From Dehalococcoidales bacterium (GTDB lineage: Bacteria; Chloroflexota; Dehalococcoidia; Dehalococcoidales; GCA-2688105): a DNA stretch of 6,090 nucleotides. A program made the translations under genes and the position numbers. Of the stretch, positions 1 through 4,832 are shown piece after piece. The DNA is taken from NCBI GenBank assembly GCA_030640255.1, contig DAOWJS010000010.1, positions 1 to 6,090 on the forward strand. Reading direction: 5' to 3'. How positions within the stretch are numbered: position 1 is the stretch's first letter; every line of letters starts with the position of its first letter. The notes under the pieces are model-generated. The model saw nothing but the letters and a program-made list of their open reading frames with translations. It was not told where the DNA came from and made no database searches.

Positions 1-337
1 AGGCATCGAAAGCATGAGCTTCAGCCACTATCTCCACTGAGTCAGCGATTAGTTCTCGACTGGGCAGGCTATATTTCATACCGGGGTGGTTCATGGCAAT
101 ACCATCACAGACCGCAATAGTATTGGCCTCAAAGGGGACACCCCCTTGGCTATGCACCCCTGCCTTAACTGCCTCGGCGATATCTCGCAGGTGTATATGT
201 CCCGGGACAATCTCGCTAAAGCTGTTAATAATGCCGATAAAAGGCTTATCCATTTCTGCCCGCGTGCAGCCTACGGCATGTAGTAAAGACCGATGTGGAG
301 CTCGCTCTATACCCCGTTTAACCACATCGCTTTTCAT
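1..337 (-). CDS. ilvD: Dihydroxy-acid dehydratase, N-terminal part (cut by window edge)
   Basis: IlvD dehydrates 2,3-dihydroxy-isovalerate and 2,3-dihydroxy-3-methylvalerate to the 2-keto acids that precede valine, leucine and isoleucine; it is a cytosolic iron-sulfur enzyme. Reading leftward from the ATG at 337-335, 112 codons are present and the rest lies outside the window. Family motifs appear in order: KPFIGIINSF (31-40), VPGHIHL (44-50), GGVPFEANTIAVCDGIAM (65-82) and MKYSLPSRELIADSVE (87-102). Cys77 in CDGIAM sits where some family members have a cluster cysteine and others, such as E. coli as I recall it, have Asp. The start is supported by GGAG at 346-343, five bases from the ATG, and by family alignment. 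It lies downstream of rpiB on the same strand, but a promoter and a terminator hairpin in between suggest separate control. Full-length proteins are about 550-620 residues. Confidence 0.95.
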   Translation of the reverse strand, partial: MKSDVVKRGIERAPHRSLLHAVGCTRAEMDKPFIGIINSFSEIVPGHIHLRDIAEAVKAGVHSQGGVPFEANTIAVCDGIAMNHPGMKYSLPSRELIADSVEIVAEAHAFDA

Positions 338-367
338 ACCTTCTCCGGTTCCTTTACCGTGATAATT

Positions 368-391
368 AAAAAACCGTCCCTGTGGGGACGG
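368..391 (-). terminator. Rho-independent terminator in the ilvD leader (attenuator)
   Basis: On the minus strand CCGTCCC (391-385), loop CACA and GGGACGG (380-374) form a perfect 7-bp GC-rich stem, followed directly by six T residues (373-368). This is a textbook intrinsic terminator, but it sits only 30 bp before the ilvD start, and after the ilvD promoter. It could end the tsaC-rpiB transcript or act as an attenuator of ilvD. An alternative stem is visible: GGATT (404-400) can pair with AATCC (394-390), which would disrupt the base of the terminator. That competition is what an attenuator needs. Confidence 0.75.
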
Positions 392-431
392 ATTAAAAAC
401 TCCGAAATCCCACCTTCAGCCCTGGTAACAA

Positions 432-461
432 AACATAACATAATGCCCATAGGTTAGTCAA
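432..461 (-). promoter_or_regulatory. Probable ilvD promoter
   Basis: On the minus strand, TTGACT (461-456) is followed after 18 bases by TATGTT (437-432), which carries an extended -10 TG at 440-439. The -35 matches consensus at 5 of 6 positions and the -10 at 4 of 6. Transcription would begin near 425, giving an 88-nt leader that contains the terminator hairpin. It lies just after the rpiB stop codon, so ilvD need not depend on the tsaC-rpiB transcript. Prediction from sequence only. Confidence 0.55.
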
Positions 462-480
462 GCTATCTCCCCTTATATAA

Positions 481-915
481 TTAGCCTTCCATAGCTCTTA
501 CCTTATCTAACCTTCGCTCATGTCTTCCCCCCTCAAACTCGCCGGTAAGATAAGCCTCCACGATTTTAGATATCAGACCTTGTTCCGCGTTGGTTCCTAA
601 ACAAAGGATATTGGCACCATTGTGCTGGCGAGCCCGGCGAGCGCTGAATATATCATGGCACAGGGCAGCCCTTATTCCCCTAACCTTATTAGCGGCAATA
701 CTCATACCAATGCCAGTATCACATATCAAAATGCCGTGTTCAAAATTGCCCCTGGCTACCGCTTCAGCTACCTTTTCAGCGATATCAGGGTAGTCTACCG
801 AGTCAGTAGTAAAACAGCCAAAGTCCTCATAGTTATGTCCCATCTCGGTAACTAGCTTGATAATAAATTGCTTGAGGTCTAGTCCCCTATGGTCACAGCC
901 AATAGCAATTCTCAT
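481..915 (-). CDS. rpiB: Ribose-5-phosphate isomerase B (RpiB/LacAB family)
   Basis: RpiB interconverts ribose 5-phosphate and ribulose 5-phosphate in the non-oxidative pentose phosphate pathway, supplying ribose for nucleotide synthesis. The 144-residue length is normal for the family. Visible motifs are CDHRG (7-11) at the substrate site, LICDTGIGMSIAANK (63-77) with the catalytic cysteine Cys65, and RQHNGANIL (96-104) with the conserved His98-Asn99; the Arg-rich segment at 131-135 fits phosphate binding. The residue after Cys65 is Asp where Gly is most common. The start is well set: AAGGAGG at 930-924 lies eight bases from the ATG. The gene begins 29 bp after the tsaC stop, so the two are probably co-transcribed. 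Its proximity to purine genes fits ribose supply for PRPP, but that link is inference. LacA/LacB galactose-6-phosphate isomerases are related, but no lactose genes are near. Confidence 0.93.
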   Translation of the reverse strand: MRIAIGCDHRGLDLKQFIIKLVTEMGHNYEDFGCFTTDSVDYPDIAEKVAEAVARGNFEHGILICDTGIGMSIAANKVRGIRAALCHDIFSARRARQHNGANILCLGTNAEQGLISKIVEAYLTGEFEGGRHERRLDKVRAMEG

Positions 916-920
916 TACCT

Positions 921-930
921 CAACCTCCTT
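921..930 (-). promoter_or_regulatory. Strong ribosome binding site of rpiB
   Basis: On the minus strand AAGGAGG (930-924) lies eight bases upstream of the rpiB ATG (915-913). It is the clearest Shine-Dalgarno sequence in the minus-strand cluster and confirms the start. Confidence 0.8.
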
Positions 931-944
931 AATCCTCTCTAGGG

Positions 945-1571
945 TTAAATAATCTCACATACCTGCTTGAGCTCTGCCTTTGATATAGCGCCCTCCCGCA
1001 GAACTACCGGCGTCTCCCCGGTCACATCAACTATGGTAGATTCCCTGCCACCTGAGCACCGACCACCATCAATAACTAAATCTATCTCACTACCGAATTG
1101 AGAGTAGACCTCATCAGCCGTCAATGCACTTGGCTGACCACTCAGATTAGCACTGGTGCCCACGATAGGCATCCCCAGACCTTCAACAAGGGCGACAGGA
1201 ATCGGGTGAGCCGGGATGCGAATAGCTACCGTTGTCCCTCCAGCAGTGACAGTATCAGGGACTGATTTAGACCTGGGCAAGACTATGGTCAGCGCTCCAG
1301 GCAAGAAACTACGAGCTAAAAGCCAGGCAACCGGCGGCACCGGCTCAGCAACTTCGCTTATCTGCGAGGTATGAGCCAGCAGTAAAGGGAGCGCCATATT
1401 CCGTGGTCGTTCCTTTACCTGATAAACCCGCTCCACCGCCGACGGCAGGTTAGCGCAAGCCCCCAGTCCATAGACGGTATCAGTAGGAAAGGCAACTATT
1501 CCCCCTTGCTTAAGGATAGAAATGCCCCTCTCAACCTGCCTCTGGATTGGTGAAGGTAGCTTATCTAACAT
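945..1571 (-). CDS. tsaC: L-threonylcarbamoyladenylate synthase (TsaC/Sua5/YrdC family)
   Basis: TsaC makes threonylcarbamoyl-AMP from threonine, bicarbonate and ATP; the TsaD complex then transfers the group to A37 of ANN-decoding tRNAs (t6A). The 208 residues hold one YrdC domain. Motifs in order: PTDTVYGLG (29-37), KERPRNMALPL (53-63), PGALTIVLP (91-99), VAIRIPAH (115-122), GTSANLSG (138-145) and ESTIVD (177-182). The length matches stand-alone TsaC or YwlC proteins; the extra C-terminal domain of Sua5 (about 330 residues) is absent. It is the first gene of the minus-strand group, 29 bp before rpiB and divergent from guaA. The start has only a weak AAAGG two bases away, so it is set mainly by family alignment (the YrdC core begins about residue 10). 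The gene could also be named sua5 or ywlC. Confidence 0.93.
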   Translation of the reverse strand: MLDKLPSPIQRQVERGISILKQGGIVAFPTDTVYGLGACANLPSAVERVYQVKERPRNMALPLLLAHTSQISEVAEPVPPVAWLLARSFLPGALTIVLPRSKSVPDTVTAGGTTVAIRIPAHPIPVALVEGLGMPIVGTSANLSGQPSALTADEVYSQFGSEIDLVIDGGRCSGGRESTIVDVTGETPVVLREGAISKAELKQVCEII

Positions 1572-1633
1572 TGCCTTTACTATCTGTTAAGAATGACTTT
1601 CCCCTTGACGACAGTATACCATAATGGTAATCT
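1572..1633. promoter_or_regulatory. Divergent tsaC/guaA promoter region with a 13-bp dyad
   Basis: These 62 bp separate divergent starts. TACCATAATGGTA (1617-1629) is a perfect dyad with 6-bp arms around one central base. On the plus strand TTGACG (1605-1610), a 17-base spacer and TAATCT (1628-1633) could drive guaA. On the minus strand TATACT (1618-1613) is a good -10 for tsaC but lacks a good -35. The dyad overlaps both -10 candidates, so a protein bound there could affect both genes. The dyad and the TTGACG are seen directly; the operator role is inferred. Confidence 0.5.
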
Positions 1634-1645
1634 TTGGCCATAAAC

Positions 1646-3331
1646 ATGGTTAAAAAGGGGTCAAAGCCAACCTTAAATGAGAGTCACCGGGTAGCTACCA
1701 GCGGCGATATTGAAGTTTCTACTTACTTAGAAATCGCTAAGGAAATGGGTGGTGAACAGCCGGTTGCCGCCAGGGAAGCTAGAGCTGGTGCTGAGCCTGA
1801 GACCATAATTATCATTGACTTCGGCTCACAATATAGCATGCTAATTGCCCGGCGAGTCCGTGAGTGCCAGGTATATTGTGAACTACTACCCTATGACACC
1901 CCCTGGGAGAGAATAGCCTCATTGAATCCCAAGGGATTCATCCTCTCCGGAGGACCAGCCAGTGTCTATGAGCCTGATGCTCCTCTAGCTCCGGCTTATA
2001 TTTATGAAAGCCATTTGCCGGTACTGGGCATCTGCTACGGGATGCAGGTTATTACTAAACAGCTAGGCGGGCGAGTTGCACCAGGAGCCAAGCACGAGTA
2101 TGGTCACGCTATCCTTCACCTGGGTGAGGTAGATTCGCCCTTGTTTGCCGATGTAGCTGCCTCCTCCCCGGTATGGATGAGCCACGCTGATAAAATTGAA
2201 GAAATGCCGCCAGGTTTTGCTGCCCTAGCCTATACTGAAAACTCGCCTGTTGCTGTTATGGGCAATGAGGATGGGATATTTGGTCTCCAGTTCCACCCTG
2301 AGGTAGCCCATACCCCCCACGGGAAGACTATCCTGAGGAATTTCGTCTACCAGATATGTGGCTGCAAAGGCAACTGGACAATGAGCAGCTTCATAAATGA
2401 TAGTATAACTAGAATCAGGAAGCAGGTGAACAAGGGCAAAGTCATCGCTGCTCTATCAGGAGGGGTCGATTCGTCAGTGGTAGCTACTCTTATCCACCGA
2501 GCTATTGGTGACCAGCTTACCTGCATCTTTGTCAATCACGGGCTGCTGCGTCGTGAGGAAGTAGAGAGAACCTTTAATACCTTCCGGCTTAATCTAGGTA
2601 TGAATATTATTTATGTTGATGCCAGTGAAAGATTTCTTAATCGGCTGAAGGGAATAAGAGACCCGGAGAAGAAGCGCAAAGCTATCGGCGAGGAATTCAT
2701 CAGGGTATTTGAAGAAGAGGCTAAAAAAATAGGTAAGGTTGATTTCCTGGCTCAAGGAACCCTCTACCCCGATGTTATTGAGAGCGCCTCTTCAGGAAGC
2801 AAAGCCTCAGCCAAGATAAAAACCCACCACAATGTTGGCGGATTGCCAGCTAAGATGAGACTCACCTTGCTTGAGCCGCTGCGCTCCCTGTTTAAGGATG
2901 AGGTGCGTCAAGTGGGACTGGAACTGGGTTTACCTGAAGAGATGGTGTGGCGACAGCCCTTCCCCGGTCCGGGTTTAGCTATTCGTATTATCGGCGAGGT
3001 GACCGGGGAGAAACTTGAGATACTTCGTAATGCTGACTGGATTGTAATGAACGAGATTAAAAAAGCCAAGCTGTATCGTCAATTATGGCAGAGCTTTGCT
3101 ATACTCACCGATGTCAAATCGGTAGGGGTAATGGGGGACTACAGGACATACGGCTATTTGGTGGCTGTCCGCGCCGTAAACAGCGATGATGCCATGACTG
3201 CCGACTGGGCACGCCTTCCCTACGACCTTCTGAATCGGATTTCCAACCGCATAGTTAATGAGGTACCCGGAGTAAACCGCGTCGTCTACGACATTACCTC
3301 CAAACCTCCGTCAACTATTGAGTGGGAGTAA
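1646..3331 (+). CDS. guaA: GMP synthase, glutamine-hydrolysing
   Basis: GuaA aminates XMP to GMP with ATP and glutamine, the last step of guanine nucleotide synthesis, in the cytosol. Residues are numbered from an in-frame TTG at 1634, giving 565. The class I glutamine amidotransferase domain spans about 57-242, with Cys134 in GICYGMQ and His221/Glu223 in QFHPE. The ATP pyrophosphatase domain follows, with P-loop SGGVDSS (275-281) and QGTLYPDVIES (374-384). The C-terminal dimerisation domain contains QPFPGPGLA (441-449) and ends TSKPPSTIEWE, the family terminus. All catalytic residues are present. About 50 residues precede the usual start of the domain, making it longer than the typical 510-525. 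An in-frame stop at 1628-1630 limits the start to TTG 1634, ATG 1646 or ATG 1745. None has a well-placed Shine-Dalgarno; I chose ATG 1646. purD lies downstream on the same strand beyond the insert. Confidence 0.95.
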   Translation: MVKKGSKPTLNESHRVATSGDIEVSTYLEIAKEMGGEQPVAAREARAGAEPETIIIIDFGSQYSMLIARRVRECQVYCELLPYDTPWERIASLNPKGFILSGGPASVYEPDAPLAPAYIYESHLPVLGICYGMQVITKQLGGRVAPGAKHEYGHAILHLGEVDSPLFADVAASSPVWMSHADKIEEMPPGFAALAYTENSPVAVMGNEDGIFGLQFHPEVAHTPHGKTILRNFVYQICGCKGNWTMSSFINDSITRIRKQVNKGKVIAALSGGVDSSVVATLIHRAIGDQLTCIFVNHGLLRREEVERTFNTFRLNLGMNIIYVDASERFLNRLKGIRDPEKKRKAIGEEFIRVFEEEAKKIGKVDFLAQGTLYPDVIESASSGSKASAKIKTHHNVGGLPAKMRLTLLEPLRSLFKDEVRQVGLELGLPEEMVWRQPFPGPGLAIRIIGEVTGEKLEILRNADWIVMNEIKKAKLYRQLWQSFAILTDVKSVGVMGDYRTYGYLVAVRAVNSDDAMTADWARLPYDLLNRISNRIVNEVPGVNRVVYDITSKPPSTIEWE

Positions 3332-3370
3332 AAAAGAGGTTAGCTTTGAATTGTTTTTCGAGTTATGTCA

Positions 3371-3390
3371 ACCTCACCCCCTTTGTCCCC
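3371..3390 (+). repeat. Left inverted repeat of the DGQHR cassette
   Basis: ACCTCACCCCCTTTGTCCCC here is the inverse complement of 4748-4767 at 18 of 20 positions, with the outer 13 bases identical. The pair encloses 1,397 bp holding the DGQHR gene and its regulatory region. It begins 39 bp after the guaA stop. No clear target-site duplication is visible outside the pair. Confidence 0.75.
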
Positions 3391-3430
3391 TCAAACCTCA
3401 TTATAAGAACAACCTCATAAGAGCAAGATA

Positions 3431-3580
3431 ATGAGCAAGAAAGTGAGCATAAGCAAGTTTTTAAGGCATTATAGGCACCAAGGATGCCTGACAATAGCTG
3501 TCAGTGGGCTTGACACAGGTGTTAAGGTTTGTTATGCTAGGTTTAGCAGTAAAAACAAGAAAAAGGTTTTTGCTGACTAA
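3431..3580 (+). CDS. Possible small basic protein, 49 residues
   Basis: An ATG at 3431 opens 49 codons ending at TAA 3578-3580. The product begins MSKKVSISKF, ends SSKNKKKVFAD, and is strongly basic, with Lys/Arg clusters at both ends and a short hydrophobic middle (LTIAVSGL, about 20-27). I do not recognise it. In favour: it fills the gap before the DGQHR gene and stops 18 bp before its start. Against: there is only a weak AAGAG upstream, and the strong promoter and long dyad assigned to the next gene both lie inside it, which is unusual for a real coding sequence. It may be a chance reading frame across a regulatory region. Confidence 0.25.
   Translation: MSKKVSISKFLRHYRHQGCLTIAVSGLDTGVKVCYARFSSKNKKKVFAD
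3510..3538 (+). promoter_or_regulatory. Strong promoter for the DGQHR gene
   Basis: TTGACA (3510-3515) is a perfect -35 box, followed after 17 bases by TATGCT (3533-3538, 4 of 6) with an extended -10 TG at 3530-3531. Transcription would begin near 3545, giving a leader of about 54 nt before the ATG at 3599. This is the best sigma-70 type promoter in the window. It lets the gene be expressed independently of guaA. Confidence 0.7.
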
Positions 3581-3582
3581 AC
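3541..3582 (+). promoter_or_regulatory. Long dyad / leader hairpin at the DGQHR transcription start
   Basis: GTTTAGCAGTAAAAAC (3541-3556) is complementary to GTTTTTGCTGACTAAAC (3566-3582), with one bulged A at 3576 and one T-G wobble (3550 with 3572), around a 9-base A-rich loop. This gives 15 Watson-Crick pairs plus one wobble. It starts three bases after the -10 box and spans the predicted start site, ending five bases before the ribosome binding site. It could be a repressor operator in DNA or, if transcription starts at its left edge, a hairpin in the mRNA leader. No T-run follows, so it is not a terminator. Confidence 0.7.
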
Positions 3583-3598
3583 AATAAGGAGGGGTTAG

Positions 3599-4675
3599 AT
3601 GGAACTTGAAGTAACACGTATCAAGCAGAAGGATGTGGAGCTGTATCTGGGGTGGCTTCCTGCAAAGGAGCTAATAAATCGGGGTAAGGTGGATATGTGG
3701 AGCCCTACCTGCACTGACGGGTATCAGCGCCCTCTTGTGCCAAAGCGTGTCGGGGAAGTAGCTCACTATCTAGTGGATGCTGAAGGTGTGATGCCTACCG
3801 CCGTTTTGTTGTCGGTAAGGAGTAAAGATGTGTTCGATGAGAAGCGGTCTGTGTTAGGTATCCCTGATGAGGAACCTCTTTGGATTATTGATGGGCAGCA
3901 CCGGGTTGCTGGGCTGGCTGAGGCGATGAAACAAGGGGCTCAGGAGCTTAAGGACTATCCGCTTCCGGTGGTGATTATGGTGAACCCGAATAGGTTTGAT
4001 GAGATGCGGAACTTTTATGTAGTTAATAGTCGAGCTAAGTCTGTGCCGACTGATGTGGCGGAGCGCAATCTACAGCGAACACTGGCTGTGAAGGGGTGGG
4101 AGTGGCTTAAGACGAGAGAGGCTAAGGAAGAGCGCAAGGGGGAGAGGGCGCTTAACATGGCAAGGGCCGTGGGAGTGGTAGATTACTTACGTTCTCATTG
4201 CTCGGTTTGGAAAGATATGGTCGTTGTTCCTGGGGAGCCTAAACCTCACGTGTATGCGGTGAAGCAACATACGATGGTGGTTGCGATGCTTGAGGGAGCT
4301 TACAAGATTAAGGTATTAGCAGACCAAGACCCCGCCTCTCTGGGAGTTTTGTTGAGCAACTACTGGGAGGCTGCTCAGGAGATTTGGCCTGAGGCGTTTA
4401 AAGAGCCCAAATGGTATAGCGTGAGGAAAAGCAGTGGAGTGTGGGCACTAAACATGCTATTTGTGGATGTGTTTGAGCGTTGCCGAGAGGTACGGGATTA
4501 CAGCAAGCCAAAGATGGTGGAACTCCTGCGGTATCTTGGGATAGATAGCGAGTTCTGGAGTAGTGACCCGGATAAGGGTGACGTTCGGACCTTTGGCTCG
4601 AGTATGAAGGCGATACGGTTGTTGCATGCCTTTATGCGGGAGCAGTTACCGCACTTGACGCTGGCTGGTCTATAG
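3599..4675 (+). CDS. Orphan DGQHR-domain (DndB-like) protein
   Basis: This 358-residue protein belongs to the DGQHR family, which includes DndB, the repressor of DNA phosphorothioation (dnd) operons. Motifs in family order: YQRPLVPKRVGEVAHYL (42-58), resembling the ParB-like segment; IIDGQHRVAGL (96-106), the signature; and FYVVNSRAKSVPTDVAERNL (139-158), typical of the family. The C-terminal half has no motif I recognise. No signal peptide or membrane segment is evident. The start is firm: AAGGAGGGG (3586-3594) sits four bases before the ATG. No dndA, C, D or E gene is present, so it stands alone here, and a role in phosphorothioation is unproven. Twelve of its first 20 valines are GTG, against one in guaA and none in purD, which suggests transfer. 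It lies inside a 20-bp inverted repeat with its own promoter and dyad. By analogy with DndB it may bind DNA and repress itself; this is inference. Confidence 0.85.
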   Translation: MELEVTRIKQKDVELYLGWLPAKELINRGKVDMWSPTCTDGYQRPLVPKRVGEVAHYLVDAEGVMPTAVLLSVRSKDVFDEKRSVLGIPDEEPLWIIDGQHRVAGLAEAMKQGAQELKDYPLPVVIMVNPNRFDEMRNFYVVNSRAKSVPTDVAERNLQRTLAVKGWEWLKTREAKEERKGERALNMARAVGVVDYLRSHCSVWKDMVVVPGEPKPHVYAVKQHTMVVAMLEGAYKIKVLADQDPASLGVLLSNYWEAAQEIWPEAFKEPKWYSVRKSSGVWALNMLFVDVFERCREVRDYSKPKMVELLRYLGIDSEFWSSDPDKGDVRTFGSSMKAIRLLHAFMREQLPHLTLAGL

Positions 4676-4694
4676 GCAGGAAAAGGGGAAGTTA

Positions 4695-4712
4695 GAAGGG
4701 CTTCGCCCCTTC
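4695..4712 (+). repeat. Short hairpin after the DGQHR gene
   Basis: GAAGGG (4695-4700) and CCCTTC (4707-4712) enclose CTTCGC, a 6-bp stem starting 20 bp after the DGQHR stop. No T-run follows, so a terminator role is doubtful; it may protect the 3' end of the message. Confidence 0.4.
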
Positions 4713-4724
4713 AAAAGTAATCTC

Positions 4725-4752
4725 TCCCCCTCTCCTTCAAAGGAGAGGGGGA
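4725..4752 (+). repeat. Perfect GC-rich palindrome
   Basis: TCCCCCTCTCCTT (4725-4737) and AAGGAGAGGGGGA (4740-4752) are perfect inverse complements around the two bases CA. The palindrome continues directly into the right inverted repeat. Its style, pyrimidine-rich then purine-rich, is that of a dispersed palindromic repeat such as a REP or small non-autonomous element. It is not followed by a T-run. Confidence 0.8.
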
Positions 4753-4767
4753 TTAAGGGGGTGAGGT
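4748..4767 (-). repeat. Right inverted repeat of the DGQHR cassette
   Basis: Read on the minus strand this is ACCTCACCCCCTTAATCCCC, matching the left repeat (3371-3390) at 18 of 20 positions; the mismatches are the TG/AA pair at positions 14-15. It overlaps the palindrome at 4725-4752 by five bases and ends two bases before the purD relic. Confidence 0.75.
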
Positions 4768-4769
4768 AG

Positions 4770-4802
4770 ATAAAAATATTAGTCGTTGGGGGTGGAGCTA
4801 GA
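4770..4802 (+). pseudogene. purD: Relic of the purD 5' end
   Basis: In the frame starting at 4770 the codons read I-KILVVGGGAR, against L-KILVIGGGAR at the start of the intact purD (5131-5163): nine of ten residues after the start codon agree, the other being Val for Ile. The DNA is about 70 percent identical over those ten codons, and nearly all differences are synonymous. The start-codon position holds ATA, with GTGAGG just before it. Homology stops after AGA (4802). No in-frame stop follows, so the frame runs open into the 83-codon gene. It is most likely a displaced or older copy of the purD start. Confidence 0.6.
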
Positions 4803-4817
4803 AGCCCAGAAGAAAAG

Positions 4818-4827
4818 GAGGTAACAC
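4818..4827 (+). repeat. Direct repeat GAGGTAACAC, copy 1
   Basis: This 10-base sequence is repeated exactly at 5120-5129. The two copies flank the 83-codon gene and form part of the ribosome binding region of that gene and of purD respectively. They could be a duplication made by insertion or simply similar translation signals. Confidence 0.45.
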
Positions 4828-4832
4828 AGACT

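Larger units (their letters stand above)
3332..3598 (+). other. Intergenic region between guaA and the DGQHR gene
   Basis: No convincing terminator follows guaA: a GAGGTT and a T-run (3354-3358) occur without a good stem. From 3370 onward lie the left inverted repeat (3371-3390) and three copies of AACCTCA (3370-3376, 3394-3400, 3411-3417). Beyond them come a possible 49-codon ORF (3431-3580), a strong promoter (3510-3538), a long dyad (3541-3582) and the ribosome binding site of the next gene (AAGGAGGGG, 3586-3594). TATAAG at 3402-3407 resembles a -10 but has no matching -35. Confidence 0.6.
4676..4832 (+). other. Intergenic region with hairpins, right repeat and purD relic
   Basis: After the DGQHR stop come a short hairpin (4695-4712), a 28-base palindrome (4725-4752) that runs into the right inverted repeat (4748-4767), a relic of the purD start (4770-4802), and the ribosome binding site AAGGAGGT (4815-4822) of the 83-codon gene. 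Each is listed separately. Confidence 0.6.

Noticed and set aside
86..362. Two plus-strand open frames opposite ilvD.
   Set aside because: The minus strand encodes unmistakable IlvD motifs over the same bases, so these are shadows.
339..450. A 37-codon frame on the minus strand from ATG 450-448 through the ilvD leader, with Ile, Leu and Val codons and a TGA overlapping the ilvD ATG, as an attenuation leader peptide.
   Set aside because: It has no nearby Shine-Dalgarno, its ATG lies upstream of the transcription start predicted for the ilvD promoter, and it reads straight through the terminator hairpin. The branched-chain codons are not clustered as in known leader peptides.
338..480. A full T-box riboswitch upstream of ilvD.
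   Set aside because: The terminator end looks T-box-like, but only 143 bp separate rpiB from ilvD, the canonical T-box sequence is not intact, and no stem I with a specifier loop can be placed.
3332..3370. An intrinsic terminator after guaA.
   Set aside because: A T-run exists at 3354-3358 but no stable GC-rich stem precedes it.
4725..4752. The palindrome as a rho-independent terminator of the DGQHR gene.
   Set aside because: The stem is strong but no T-run follows on the plus strand, where purine-rich repeat sequence continues, nor on the minus strand.
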